Notes: a model not told the origin generated them from the sequence alone. Counted from the stretch's first letter, positions 22,258-36,285 are shown. The stretch: 64,000 bases of DNA from Zymoseptoria tritici IPO323 (GCF_000219625.1 NC_018213.1:2102055-2166054), one strand, 5' to 3'. Numbers and translations are program-made.

Positions 22258-25200
22258 TTAGAGGATAGTGTTTAGGGATTTTAGTTTTGTTAGACAGTCT
22301 GTAAGCTGTATGTCTGTCCTTACAAACTCTACCTTAATACTCCCCTTATTATATTACTCTCTATAGTAATAGTTCCTAAGAGAGACATGTCTTAATCTTT
22401 TAGAGTTAGCATAGTTTTCTACAAGGCTAATAGCTAATTAATTGTCTACTTTAATAAGGATAGTAGAAATGCTTTTAGCCTAGGTAAAGGGCTAGAGCTT
22501 ATTAATAAGATTCCTTACCTAATTTACTTCTCTTGTTACCTTAGTAAGAGAGAGGTACTCTGCCTTAGTACTAGATAGTACTACTTCTTTCTGTAGTTAA
22601 GATCTCTAGACAACTAGGCCTCCTACAATTTTAAAGAGCATTCCTAAGGTAGACCTAGATATATTAAAATTACTAGTAAAGTTAGAGTCTAAGAATGCTT
22701 TAATCTAAATTTGCTCCTTAGTTTTCTTATATATAAGGCACTTATTAATTATACCTGCAACATATCTCTAGATATATTTAGCTACCTAAATATATAAAGG
22801 TCCTAGGTTCTAAAGGAACCTTGTATAGTAGTTAATAGCAAAACTAATATCTGGTCTAGTATAGTTTAACAGATATTGCAGTTCCCTAATAATCTTGTTA
22901 AAGAGATTATAGTCCTCCTTTGTTCCCTTATCCTAGAGGGGTTTAAGGAGGGTGTTAAGGGGGTACTTAACACTCTTTGTATTACTAAGACTATATTCTT
23001 AAAGTTTGTCTTTAGAATAGTATTCCTAAGAGACAGATATAAAGCTATCTTTTCCTTCCTTTAGGTAAAGTCTAAGAAAGATATTAGTATTAATAACCTT
23101 AATTGTGTACTTCTGCTCTAATCCCTTAATTAGCTTATTAATCTTATAGTCTAACTATCTAAAGATCTAGAAGTTATCTATATAAAGGAGAATAAGGATG
23201 CCTTTCCCTTAAAAGAGGCAAGTATCGCTAACAGTTCTTGTTAGACTAAGCTTTTAGAGAGTATTAATAGCATCGTAGTGCTAGAGAGTAGCTACCTACT
23301 TAAGCCTATATAGTCCTTTCTTAACATATATAATATACTTGTAGGTATCTTTCTTAAAGAGATAAGCTCCCTTTAGTAGCTTAATAAAGATCTGCTTATC
23401 TAGGTTTAGATTTAGGAATGTAGTCTTAATATTAACTTATCTCCTCTTCTAGCTAAAGTTAACTAAGAGGAATAGAAGTATTCTCCCTGTTACAGCTCTT
23501 AGGGTAGGAGCAAAGGTATTAATATAGTTAAGTCCCTTCCTTTGTATAAATCCCCTAGCTATCTATCTAGCCTTATACTTCTCTATAGTTCTATCTAGGA
23601 GCACCTTAATCTTAAAGACCTATTTCCCTATAAAAGGGACTCTCCTCTTAGGAAAGGTGCTAATAAGTTTCTATTTAAGGCATCCTATAGACTTAAGTAA
23701 CTTAGCTTCCTTAATAATAGCTTTCTCCTATTCCTTATAATTAGATCTAGAGAGAGCTTTCTTAACTATCTTAGGATTAGATAGATTAGAATTTGTTGCT
23801 TTAAGTCCTATCTTCTAGATCTTGCTATAGTCTTTTCTTATAACTAATCTTCTACTTCTTAAGAGTCTAAATGTACCTAAGCTTTTAGGACTTGCTTTAT
23901 TACCTAATTTCTTAGGTCTCTTAGGGCTTCTCCCTACTTTCCTCTTTCCTATAATATAAATATCTAAGAAGGGAGTTATAGTATAATCTTAGAGGTCTTC
24001 CCTTTTAGGGTAATTCTCTGCTAATACTTAATATTATAGCTATATTAATAAGGTATTAGCCTGCTCCTAGAATTCCTTAGGACTTCCTTAGAATCCCTTA
24101 GGACTTCCTGTTTCCTTAGAAACATACTCCCCCTAAGCTAGCTAGGAGGCTTCTTTATACTTAGTAGCCTCTAGCTAATTAGGCTTAGACTACTTATATT
24201 AGTTATTCTAGGACTATATGTCCTAACCTAATATTTGCTCCCCCTAAGATATTAAAAGGGAGGCTTAGTTTCTCTCTCTCTATATAGTATTAAATATATT
24301 CTCTACTTCTTAAAGATAAGAAGTAGTAAGAGGTTAGGTATCTTGCCCTTAGGCATCCTAGCCCTAATCTTAATCCTTAGTATAGATAGCATAGACTTCC
24401 TGTTCTGTAGTAATAGGTTGTATTAGTTATAGGAAACTCTCCCCTTAGAAGTCTAGGGTAGCAGGTATTATACTATATACCTTATCCTTATTATATATTA
24501 TATAAGGAGAGGTTACAATCTTATACTAAAACCTAGTAAGGGCAGATAGTTTAAACTTCTAAACTATATAGTTAGTTAAAGTATTCTCCTAGAATCCTAG
24601 ATTCTAGTATTTCTCTGCTCTAGGATAGAACTTCTATAAATTAGGTCTCCCTTAATTATGCAGATATGCTTTATATCTAAATCTCCTAACCTTTGTTAGA
24701 TTAATATATAGAGTTCTAGTATTAAGATCTTAATTAAATTCCTAGAGAGGAATCTTGTTAGTTAATAGGCATACTAGCCTGTTAGTAAGGAAGATTATAT
24801 ATATAACTGCAAAACTCTAGAAAGGAAGAAGTAGGCTAGAGTTAATTATTATTACTCTTGCCTTGTTAAGGATAACCTTGTTAAATAATTCTGCAATTCT
24901 ATTCTACTTAGGAGTATAGGGAGCTAAGAAATCCTATCTTAGTCCCTTATTCTCTATAAATGTAATTAGATTATTATTATTAAACTCTCCTCCTCTATCT
25001 AAGAACTAGATCTTAACTATCTTTTTATACTAGTTAAATGTCTTAGTAGTCTATTTCTTAATAATTTGTGCAGCTTGTAATTTAAGCTTATAGAAGATAG
25101 CCTATCTCCTTCTTAACTTTGCATTAGTAATTATAAGAATATACTTATATCTAAAGATGTCTAGTAGAAAGATTAGTCCTATAATGTTAATATAGACCTT

Positions 25201-26913
25201 ATCTAATAAGGATTAAGGTATTAGTCTTAGAGTTCTTAATACTACTCTCTATAACCTTGCAAGCTTGCATAGCTTATAGTACTTAAGTATAGATATATTA
25301 ATCTACTTAAGTCCTTAGACTTAAGCCTTTGTTGCACTAAGAATCTTGTTCCTTATATAGCCTAGTCTTTAGTGCTATCTTATTATATTAGCCTTAGGCA
25401 TAGCAAAGGCTAGACAGGATATATTCCTATTAGTTATAGAAGCAACTTTAGTACTCCCCTTAGGGAGAGAGATAGTTACATTCTAAAGGATTAGAATATT
25501 ATAAGTAGACTAAACCTTGCCTATCTTCTTATTATTCCTTAGAATATATAAAGATAGCCTATCTAGGTAGACCTTGCATTTTAGCTAAAGAATCTCTGCT
25601 AAGATAAGGTTATAATTAGAGTTAGGAGAGTATAACATATCTTATAAGGTAATGTTTAACTTATTCCCCTTATACTTTATTATAATCCTTACACTTCCTA
25701 AGTATATAACTATACTTTGTCTAATAGCTTAAGAGAACCTAATTAGGGTTTCTAGGGGTTTAAGGTCTAAGAACTAGGACTTGTTATTAAAGAAGTAGTA
25801 TAATATACTAGAATCCTAAATAATAGTATTACTCCTTTATATTCTAGCGGTAGCAATTGCTGCTCTTGCAAATAAGCTATCTAAATTAGAGCCTAAGCCT
25901 GCATTAGAAGAGGAGATAGGCTTAATTACTATAGCACCCTTTCCTCCCTTCTTATTATATCTCTTACTCTTGTCTTAGGACTTCTTCTTATCCTTATTAG
26001 ATCCTCCTTTTCCTTTATGTACCTAGGACTTTAGGGCCTTATTAAGGTGTTTCTTAAAGCAATCTGCATTTATATAGATATAATAGGTACACTTAGTATA
26101 CTAATTATTATCTACTGCAGTACCCCTAAATCCTCCTGCTGTCCTCTATGTCTATAGAGGAGGTTCCTTAATTAATAAGGTAATTAGCTCTTTAAGAGTT
26201 ATGTTCTTAATATAATAGGATTGTCTCTAGCTTCTTAGGTATTCTAGATAGTAGAGGCCCTAGATAAAGAACAGCCTAATCTGCTTATTACTAAAGGTAA
26301 GCTTTAAGACTAGAATGTTCTTAGACCTAGAATATTATTCTATTATAGAGATGTACTTGTAATACTACTTCTAGAAGTCCTTATAGTACTTCTAAGTGTT
26401 TGTTCCTTAGATCTTAATATTGCTAATTCTAAGAATCCTTAGGCTATTATAAATGTTTATAGTTATAATAGGCCTGTAGGTAGCTGCAATAGTATTATAT
26501 AGTTCCTTAGCTGTCTTCTCTATATCCCTAAAGTTAGGCCTTAGAGATTAGTTAATCCTTTTGCTAATAATCCCGTATGCAATTAGGTTATACTTATACT
26601 AGACTTAGAGAGGAGTTAGTCTTAGTCTACTAGTTAGAATAGGTTCTGTTACTAGAGTGTCCCCTCCTTCTTTTTAGGAAGGAGTTAGAGCCTAGGAGGA
26701 TAAAGCAGTACTCTCTTTAGTTAGTAGAGAGGAATATCTAACTTTAATTCCTAGCTTTAGTTAGGCAGGGTACTAGGGAATGTTATAAAAGACATAGCCT
26801 AACACCTCCTTGTCTATAAGGGCTGCTTTAAGCATCCTTAACTAGTCTAAGAAGTTACTTCCCTTTCTTAGGACTTTATTCTCCTTCGCAGTCTTAAACT
26901 TATTAGCCTGTAT
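22258..26913 (-). pseudogene. Copia gag-pol polyprotein, element A, RIP-inactivated
   Basis: Same 4656-base frame as in elements B and C, ending at a TAA. The start codon has decayed from ATG to ATA (26911-26913). More TA-rich and more interrupted than element B. Integrase and reverse transcriptase blocks remain recognisable on the minus strand. Confidence 0.8.
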
Positions 26914-27050
26914 TACGGCTGTTGTTGTAACTAGCTCTTTCTCGGCTCGCTAGTTAACTGTCTAAATAGTGTATAGTAAGGTTCTAGTAGCTGCGCTTAG
27001 AACAGACAATTCTTCCTTAAGTGTGCAGTAGTTACGCCAGGCTTATAACC

Positions 27051-27102
27051 TATTATAATTAGACTTAAGCTAAGTAGAAGAAGACCTCTAATTAGCAGGT
27101 AT
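27051..27102 (-). repeat. Copia element A, 5' LTR, first part (split by gypsy)
   Basis: These 52 bases plus 40875-40993 (119 bases) make exactly one 171-bp LTR. The gypsy element with one GTAT copy lies between. Confidence 0.85.
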
Positions 27103-27376
27103 TGTAGTGGGGAATATCGCACTGTCACGTGCGGTCTGTATCTAGCTTTAGCTTCGTAGGCAGGTCGAAGGATCATCAAGACATCGACCTCCGGAAGGAC
27201 CTTGGACACGCACATAAGGCCCAATAGTACAGAGCACTTAATACTACCTCTTTTGCCCCTATACCTTTTACTCTAATTGTACAGTTTACCGCCCTTTTTG
27301 CCCCCTATGCTACTCTATACGTCCGCACTGCTACTATCCGCGGGAGATCGGAACCTTTAGAAGTTCCCCCCTCACA
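27103..27376 (+). repeat. gypsy 5' LTR
   Basis: 274 bp, TGTAGTGGGG to CCCCTCACA. A candidate primer binding site beginning TGGACGATGTAAG follows at 27383; the matching tRNA is not known to me. Confidence 0.88.
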
Positions 27377-27849
27377 TTTTAGTGGACGATGTAAGACTCC
27401 TTCCTTCGCGAAAGCGGAGAAGGAGGATATACAAAGGGTAGGCAGCAGTGCGGAAGTGCGGAGCGGCTACGACCTCGACAACAGCGCCGGTCGCCTAACA
27501 AGTACTTACGACGTATACGACGAATACCCTCCCTCGAAGAAAGGATCACGATATACCTCTGCCCCTTAGCTAGGGCAGTAGGCTTAAGTACCTAAGTTTA
27601 AAGTCCAAGTTTAAAATACAAAGTACCTTAATGCACAAATCGCTGTGTGCACATTGCTAGATCTACTACCGAATACACCCTAAATACACGAATATACGAA
27701 CACATACACATTCCCTATACCCTACCGAGCTGCACACCCTACGCCGAGCAGCTCGTCGATACAGCCTAAGAAGGAGAAGGAAGAAGCCGAGGAAGCAAAG
27801 GAGTACATAAAAAAGGGACACTAACATCGCATAGAGGCTCGGTATAAAG

Positions 27850-28545
27850 CGCTCTCGCACTAATGTATACAACCGCGCTACCGGACTCGGATGCACAACC
27901 TTAAAGCGCGACTCTATAGCGGAGAGCATATCGACTACAATAGACGCGATTTGGGGTAAAAAGAAGCCTCCTAGGCCCAAAATCGTACTACTATAGCTTT
28001 TCCTATACCCGACTACCTACCGGTAAAGGTAAGCGAGACGAGCGGCGACGCACCTGCCGAGGCAGGTACGCCAGGCGTGCGGTAAACCCCATACGAGGCG
28101 CTAGTAAAGAAAAGAAGAAGAAACAGGGTGGAAAAAGAGCCCTCAAGTACCTAGAAAACTTTACTAGTCGCGGTAAAAGTTATAATAGACATAATAGACA
28201 TCGGAGATTATCGCTCCCGCACCTGTACGAGCGACTACGCTACCGAGCTTAGCTGTACGCCTTTAAAACGCGACACTGCTACAGAGATAATATTAACTCT
28301 AGCGGATGCAAAATAGGGTAAAAACAAGCCTCCTAGGGCTAAAATCGTACTGCTATAGCTTTTCCTATGCCCGACTACCTGCCGAGGCAGGTAGGCTAGG
28401 TATGCAGCACAGCCTATGCGTAGCGTTCGTAAAGAAAAGAAAGAGAAACAGGGTGGAAAAAGAGCCCTTAAGTACCTAGAAAACTTTACCGACTGCCGTA
28501 GTAGCTATAATAGACATGCTAGACATTAGAGAATACTCGGTTACG
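27850..28545 (+). repeat. tandem duplication of about 360 bp in the gypsy leader
   Basis: Unit 1 (about 27850-28210) and unit 2 (about 28211-28545) share long matching stretches, for example AAACAGGGTGGAAAAAGAGC and the block around CTATAGCTTTTCCTAT. No coding frame runs through them. They lie in the untranslated leader, where packaging or translation signals would be expected. Confidence 0.65.
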
Positions 28546-28849
28546 TAAGCCGTCCCGTGCTCTTAATAGAATAGCCATAAGAAACGAGACTGACTAGCTA
28601 TTATAGCGTAGGCGTCGCGAATACCCTAAGAAACGTCGCCCTATCGCACCAATCGTCCGACCGCTCCTCGGTGTTGCTTTCCGAGGTAATGGCAGATAAT
28701 ATCGCTACGAACCCGGCACTGGAACTAGGGAGCATATGCGCCCTGCCTAGATCTACCGACACTAGGTTCTCGGTACGAGAATGCGATATGTATCTCTCGG
28801 CTCTAGCTAGCTAGAATATTCTAAGAGGTGCGACCTTTCGAGGATGCGA

Positions 28850-28888
28850 TGTTTCCTAGACCAAATTAGGGAGAGGGTCTAGTAAACA
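28850..28888 (+). repeat. gypsy palindrome copy 1
   Basis: TGTTTCCTAGACC pairs with GGTCTAGTAAACA across a short loop. First of seven related palindromes in this element. Confidence 0.6.
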
Positions 28889-29124
28889 AATAATACCGAG
28901 CTACGGACCCTAGACGCATCCCTAGTCCTTATTTCCCTACCCTAGACTCTTCTATACCGCACGAGAAGCGATCCCGCCTTATTCTCGAGTTTCTAGATAC
29001 TTAGCCGTCCTACGTGCCCGGAACATACAATTACACCCTGCCCGCACTAAGGAGACTATCGAATATAGCCCTAGACTATGTGTGAACGGCATGATTAGCT
29101 GTAGTGCACTACTAGCAGCAACAA

Positions 29125-29152
29125 TGTTTCCCAGACTAATAGTCTGGCAAAC
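29125..29152 (+). repeat. gypsy palindrome copy 2, before gag
   Basis: TGTTTCCCAGACT pairs with AGTCTGGCAAAC, about 145 bases upstream of the gag ATG. Confidence 0.6.
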
Positions 29153-29296
29153 CCTCGAGAGCTTCAAATGCCCTACGCCCGCCCTAGTATCGACGACGAC
29201 TTGCCAACCTTTTCCTATACGCCTTCCGAACACGTATCGGCACTCCTTACTTCCTATTTCCCTATTTGCGACACTAAGCTGCACATTGCTATTACG

Positions 29297-32200
29297 ATGT
29301 CTCCTAATAACACTCCTAACAACGGCCTGGACGGACCCTCCTGTCGTAGCTATTTTAATACTCCCTCGGAGATTCTCCGCAACACCCTAAGCACCGGCGA
29401 GGCTTCCGGAACTAATAGTCCTATCTAGGTACCTTCTAATGCTCGCGCCTTCCGCGATAGCAATAGGACTCTATTAGCTCGCTTTGCGACTAATTCGACT
29501 AAAGGGTCGACTAATAAGGCTCTCCCTTAAGCTGAAGGGATTACTGCTGCAGCGACCTATAGTATAGTTCCCGCTCCCTAGCCTGCTAACATAAACATCG
29601 CAGATCTTGTTACTGCCCTTACCGCGGCTACTCGCAACAATAGAGCCCCTGCTTACCGTAGTCGCGTACCCTTCCCTAGAGAGCCTAGTGCTCTATCCTT
29701 CGACGGTAAGGATACCTCGACTTTCTTCTAGACTATGGCCGACTTCTTCGATTCGTACTTTAAAGGATTACGCACTCCTAACAGGGAAAGGATCCGACTT
29801 ACTACTCGACACTCGGTGCTAGATGTTCGAGCTTAGCTCGAGAGTCTTTTAGGCTTCGACAGCGAAAACTACGAAGCTTTTAAGGAAGAGGCTCTTTCCT
29901 ACTATTAGTGCTATAATAGCTAGGTGTATAAGTACAGCCTCCCTTTCCTCGAAGAGCTGTGCGCAAAGGAAAGAGTCTAGGATATCTCCGGACAGAAGGA
30001 TAACCTACGTTAGTACGTTATAATGTTCAAAGCAGTCTCGAAAAGGATCCCTCTTAAACAGTACAACGAAGTCGCTCGATACTACCTCTTCCTTAAAGGC
30101 TTGCCCTCCGAGGTAGGATAGGAAATTATAAATAAGCTCGAAGTAGACGTCTCGAACCTAGCCTCCTATACTTAGCTTCCTCTATTGTACGATGCGACAC
30201 TTAAGTACGTTACAAGCCGCATAGCTTACTAGGAGTTGTATAGCAAGGGCAAGAGCTAGGTTACTAGCTAGCTTGTTAACCAGACTAAGAAGAGGTATCC
30301 GAAGCTAGATACATCGAACGATAGAGTCTAGTCGTTACGCGTACTAAAAGAGAAGCTGCCGGACATAGAGGACCTGTCTAAAAAGCTTTCTAAGATAACT
30401 ATTGCTAAGATTAAGCGTACGAGAGCTAAGAGGAGTACACGTATAGCTGTTAATCCACCTAGAGACTTTCCGAAGTCTTACATAGCTACGCTGCATACCG
30501 ATAACACCCCTAATTCTCTAGAGTACTACTCGTACAATATCGCTAGACCTAGACTAGTGCCCTATTAGTCGTCTAGCAGCTCGAACCCCTTCTACCAGGA
30601 AGCTTCTAAGTATACATGCTTTTATTACTTTGAACCCGGTTATAGTGTTTACGAATACAAGTACATAAACTACCTCCTAAGTGCAGGCTAGACACACCGC
30701 GACAGTAAAAAGAAGTAGTATATTAGACGAGAAGGTAATGTTAACAGACGAAAGGTGCAGTTTAGGAACTAGCCGGATTAGCCTAAGCTCCGGATAATAG
30801 CTCCCGTTATTAAGAAAGCATAGGGAAGGGCTATTACCTAGCCTGCCGATGCGAATATTAAGGATGCTAAGAAGTACTAGCTAGCTTATAAACTACCTGT
30901 AGCTGCCTTTGCTCCTCGGACACATATACCGAGTACACCTCTTAACCCGGCACTTGTTCCTAGCCCTATTCTACCGACCTTAAAACCTGCACCCTCGTTA
31001 CTAGCTCAACCTAGTTACCTAGGCTAAGGCTTAGGTTCCCCTGTAGGACCCGCACTAGCAACGAACATAAATGGAAACTAGTGTAATATCGTCGCTAGAA
31101 GTACGGTTCCTAATAATCTGGTGTACATTAATAAGCGAGACCCTCGTACCCCCTATATAAATCAGATCTGTACTAACTCTCTGTCTGCGAACGCTGCGAC
31201 TAGGCTAACGAGCATGGCTAAGGGAAAGGAGCCAGCCGCTAAGCCGAGTAATAATACTAGTCGTATTGTGAAGCCAAAGAAGACTGTATCTATTAAGATC
31301 GATGCCCGCAAGATCCCTAACACAGAAGAATATATAAAGGTAGTCGAAGAAGGCTCGTAGTCGACACAGGGCACTCTTACTAGTAATAGTACATTTAATA
31401 CCGGTAACCAGCCGCAGTCCGCAAACGACAGCTAGACCTAGGACCCTACTAGAAGCATAGATCTAGATCCTACCCCTCCTTCTTAGGGCTTCGTTAACCC
31501 CCCGCTGCTAAAGAAAAAGAAGAACTAGAAGCCTACTACGACTAGAAAGGGTGCGTAGAGAAGGGACATTTACCTTCGAGAGCGGCTTAACATAGAAAAA
31601 GTACTGCTCGACAGGATACTAGCGCAGCCGTCTAATATCCCTGTTAGGGAGCTTCTCGCTGCCTCGCCTGCCGTAGCTAGGGGACTTCTTAAGCGCTATG
31701 CTCGGAACTAAGAAGACTTCGTAATAGCTGCTAAGGAAGCCGGGCTGTCGATTATCGTTAAGGAGGACAACATTGCGGCTACTGCAGCATACTAGTACGA
31801 TATAGACGAGCCGCTTCGTTCTTACGGGGTGCGAGTCGAGTTTAAACTTGGCAGTACTACTACTAAGCATATCCTGCCCTCTAGATTTTATATACGTAAT
31901 AGGTTCGTAGAAGAGATAGAAGACGATAACCCTGCTTTCCTCGGTCCTATAGTTAAGGAGCTATATATTACGATGCCCCCGAGACTAATGCAGGACCTAT
32001 ACGAGGACCCTAAGGACGCGAGGTTGTCCTTTAACGACCGAGACTATATTATTATACCCTTGCCTGTTGTAGAATGCATTATCGGTCCAAAACGACATAG
32101 GGAGCGTCGTGCTATAATCGACGAGGGATCTAAAGGGAACATTATAAGCTGGTCTGCGGTAAAGTAAGCGGGTGTTAGCATACGCACCTACCGGCCAATA

Positions 32201-32509
32201 CAGATAAATACGGTTAGTAGCTATGCGGATTTCCTAGGTATTGCAGAGCGGGTACCTATCGAGGTTATAGGAGTTCTTACCTACTTGTCGTTTCTTGTTG
32301 CACGGACTGCACCTTTCCTTCTCGGCCGACTATAGACTAGACAGGTACGGCTTAGATCTATAAACTACGACGACGGGTCCCTCGAGTATACAATCGCGAC
32401 ACCGGATAGAACAACGATTACCTTTACTAGAGTTAAGGGATACGGAGACAGGTACGGTCCGACCGAGGCATTTTATATAACTAAGCCCGAGGAGTCGGGA
32501 AACGAGTAG
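29297..32509 (+). pseudogene. gypsy gag-protease ORF, TAG-interrupted
   Basis: The ATG at 29297 opens MSPNNTPNNGLDGPSCRSYF. The frame continues through a gag core, a decayed zinc knuckle near 30613 (spacing C-x2-C-x4-H-x4-C with three ligands changed to Tyr, as C-to-T/G-to-A decay would do) and a retropepsin-like site IIDEGSKGNIISWSAVK near 32114. It ends at TAG 32507-32509. Many internal TAG codons are present. Having gag and protease in one frame, separate from reverse transcriptase, is unusual for Ty3 elements. Confidence 0.75.
32497..32503 (+). other. candidate -1 frameshift slippery site GGGAAAC
   Basis: The heptamer is phased G GGA AAC in the gag-protease frame, two codons before its TAG. 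A -1 slip enters a frame that is open through this junction and leads into the RT-integrase frame. Confidence 0.55.
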
Positions 32510-35500
32510 GCTGCCGACACCCCGGTAACGCAGTAGCATTATTCAACTATCCGGAGGATTACTTGCAGTCGTCCGGAACGAGACTACTAGTCGAAGTCGA
32601 CCCGAAACCTTTCCTAGACCCCGGGTCTAGCAAACATTTCCTTAGTACCTAGGATAAAGTAAGGGCTTAGGATAAGTTCCGGACTGTTACCTCGACAAAA
32701 TACACCATTAATCCCTCGGATATAGTCTAGGAAACCACCTTATAAGCTCGAGTAGCGTCGCTAATTATTAAGTGGGCAGATATTCTCTAGTTAGATTACC
32801 TCTAGCAAAAAACGGAATAGGAGGTAGGATCCGCTCCGAATGTATATACTATATACAAACGTAAGGCGGACAAGATCAGACCTGTTAATAGTAGTATTCA
32901 CGACACTAGCAGCAAGCCCCCTAGTAGTATTTTTAACTAGCAGCAGAGATGTCTTAAAAATAAGGCCAAACTTACACCGAGCACGCACCCCTAGGACAAC
33001 AAGTACCTTATCCCTAAGTTTTCCGACATCGAGAAGGGTTCGAGACTTACCCCTAAACGCATGAATACCTTTAAGACTACGATCGAACTAAAGCCGAAAG
33101 AACTCGAGCTTTTTTACGCCTGTCTCTTCTAGCGAGAGAAGTCTCTTGCTTAGGATTTCTTACATATCGGTCGCCTAAACGAGGATGTTTCCCTACTAGT
33201 AGAGATCCGCACGATTCCGCACAAGGCCTAGTAGTATAAGAACTTCCCTATCCCCGCAGCCCTCGAGAAGGTAGTAATACAGATGGTTAGTAAGCGAGCC
33301 TGCAATAGAGTAATCGAGCTATCCTGTAGTGCATACCGGAACCCCTAGTTTATCGTGCAAAAGAAGCCAGACAACCTAAAGCTACTAAAAGCTAAGGACC
33401 CTATGCCGGAAGGGGAGCATGTCTAGGAAAAGAAGGAGGAGAAGAAGTACCGACTTATTAACTTAGCTACAGAAGTAAACCGTGTTACGCTAAGGGATGC
33501 TAACATGCTACCGGACGCAGACTCCTTTTCCGCAGACTTCGTAGGGTGCACTACTACCTCGCTTATAGACCTCTTCTCTAGATACGACTAAATACCCCTA
33601 GCCGAGCACTGTCGGGACCTTACCTCCTTTTACACACTGCTCGGGCTGTTTAGGCACATAGGGATTCCTATAGGCGGAACGAATTCGGTCGCTTAGTTCT
33701 AAAGGATTATAACTACTATCCTTTAGGAGCATATGAATTACCGAGCTCGCCCCTTTCTAGACGACATTAGAGTTAAAGGTCTACGCACTACGTACGATAA
33801 CGAGGAAACCGAGCCCGGTATCCGACGTTAGGTTGCTAAACATGTTACGAACCTTAACGTAGTCCTTGCCGACATTAAGAGAGCCGGACTTACTATATCA
33901 GCTCTTAAGTCGCGATAGTTCTCGACAGGGGTACTAATTGTCGGGTACATTTGTAATGTGCATAGCCGTTACCCTAATAAGGCACGAGTCGTTAAGATCA
34001 CCGAGTAGCCTGCTCTAGACAACCCTAAGGAGGTTCGGGTATTCCTAGGTATAGTCGTATACTTCCGCATCTAGATTAAGAAGTATGCATAGGTGTTAGC
34101 TCCGCTGTACAATCTACTAAAGCCTAATGTGTGCTAGTGTTGGACCGCCGAGTATAACGCATCGATAGAGAAATTAAAGAAGGCTCTCGTTACTGCACCG
34201 GCTCTTAAGACTATAGACTACGTTTCGGGAGGACAGATTATCCTTGCTGTTAATGCATCCGGGGATAGGTTCGGAGCAGTCCTTATACAACGAGATGTTA
34301 ACAACTACAAGACAAGGCACCTATCTCGGTATAAAAGCGGCATCTAGAAGCCGAACGAGCAAAAGTTCGACGCTAGGAAACTTAAGTGTCTCGGTGTTTT
34401 AAAGGCATTAAAGAAACTAAAGCACTATCTCTACGGTGTTTACTTCCTGCTTAAGCTAGATGCGAATACTCTAGTCTATTAGTTGAACCGACTACCGACC
34501 GACTTGCCTAACGCAGTAATAACAAGGTGGCTTTCATAGATACAACTATTTGATTTCGATGTGAAGCATGTCCCTAGCCGACTGCACACTACTGCAGATG
34601 CGCTATCTTAACGACCGCGTACTTAGTCCGATAACATTAACGAGGAACATAAGCAGGACTACGAAGAAATAATTAACAGCACGCTGTATGCAGTGTACGC
34701 GAATCGTGTCGAGGCCGAAGAGATTACCCCTACTCTAGAAGAGGAGCTTGTTCGGAGTAGTATTAACAGCTTCCTCTCGGACTTCTACCGCGATGTGGCA
34801 TACTACCTCCTAACCCTTCGACGACCGGTAGGAGTAAACAGGAACAGCTAGTATGCCTTTAAGAAACGGGCATCTCGCTACCTAGTTAGGGAACGCTGCC
34901 TGTAGTATTAGAAAAGAATTAACAAGCTGCTGTGTAGAGTTATCGATAAGGAGTCGGAGTAGAAGTCGATTATCCGTACCCTCTATAGGGACCCTACCTC
35001 CGGCTATAGAGGGCGTAAAGGGACCTATATAAAGATCGCTTGTCGGTATTACTAGCAGGGACTATATAAGCAGGTCCGAGATTTCGTCGGAAAGTGCCCC
35101 GAGTGTCTTCTTCGATCGTCCAGACTAGCAAGTATGTCGGAACTGCACCTAAGATACAACAGCTATGTTAGCGAGTCGTAGCATATGGACGTCGTTTATG
35201 TCGATAGCTCCGGGAGCATTATTATAGCTAGGGAGTCTCTCTCTAGATAGCCGGAAGGAAGGATCGTAAACAAGGGGCAGAATTAAGGAGTGAGCTTAAG
35301 GTAGGTCGCGAAGTTTCTTTTTGAAGACGTCTTTTTACGCACTAGAGCCTATAACCGGATCTTCTTTAATAGAGGGCCTAAGAACTACGGCGATATGCCT
35401 TAACTGCTAGCTTAAATAGATACAAACCTCAGTCGTATGTCCGCCTACTACCCTAAAGCGAACGGTCTAGTCGAGCGTAGATATCCTAACATCCTGGACG

Positions 35501-36261
35501 TCCTTTTAAAGTGTACGCAGGGCAAGCTGAAGGGCTGGAGATCCTTTTTCTACGCAGCACTATAGGCAGACCGCACTACTGTTCGTAGGTCTACGGGATA
35601 TACGCCGGCAAGTCTTTTCTATGTATTTAATGTCGTCCTACCTATTAAGCTACGGTACGATACTTAGAAAACGATTAACTAGAAGATAGTGCGTACGACC
35701 GAAGACTTGCTAGCTGCTCGAGTAAGGCAGATCTTCTGCTCTAAGAAGGATATTAGAGAAGTTACCGCCCTACAGCGCAGGCTACGAGATACCTAGAAGG
35801 AGTACTAGGATATGAACTATAATGTCGACAACAAGCCGCTTAAGAAGGGGCAGCTCGTACTGTTAAAAAGAGGCGAGCGAAAGTCTACCTACGAGAAGCT
35901 GTCCTTTCGATAGAAGGGGCCCTACTAAGTAACAAGTATAAGCCTAGACACCGGTACCTACAAGATTGCAGAACTAGACGAGGCAGAGCTCTAAGGCACA
36001 TAGTCTAGGGACATACTTCGGGTAGTCCCTGCAGACTACCTCGAGCATATTAGTAAGCTCGAAGAGCTAATACGCGGCGACTTAAACCCTAAATAGCTTG
36101 CAAGTGTTAAGAGTAAGGATAAAGAGCCGGCATCACCTTACGGCGACGACCCTGCCGCTAAACAGTACAGAGAACCGGCTCCCGGACCTCCGAATATCGT
36201 GTAGGGGGTAAGGGAATCCTCGCTGTCCCCGGAAGAACAATTACAGTACCTAAGAATCTAA
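32503..36261 (+). pseudogene. gypsy RT-RNase H-integrase ORF, RIP-interrupted
   Basis: This frame is -1 relative to gag-protease and runs 1253 codons to TAA 36259-36261, with many TAG codons. Reverse transcriptase is marked by KKYRLINLATEVNRVT and the catalytic FLDD (33754-33765). RNase H follows (GGQIILAVNASGD), then integrase with the GKCPECLL zinc-binding half, AYYPKANGLVER near the catalytic Glu, and a GPY-type C-terminus (KGPY near 35914). Integrase after reverse transcriptase identifies the Ty3/gypsy order. Confidence 0.82.
32609..32636 (+). repeat. gypsy palindrome copy 3, inside pol
   Basis: TTTCCTAGACCC pairs with GGGTCTAGCAAA, about 110 bases after the slippery site and inside the coding frame. 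Confidence 0.55.
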
Positions 36262-36285
36262 GTGCGGCTATAATTCGCATTAAAA

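Noticed and set aside
14512..27102. Tandem Copia array made by LTR-LTR recombination
   Set aside because: TCCTA duplication around element B and exact continuity of element A across it show insertion of one element into another, not recombination.
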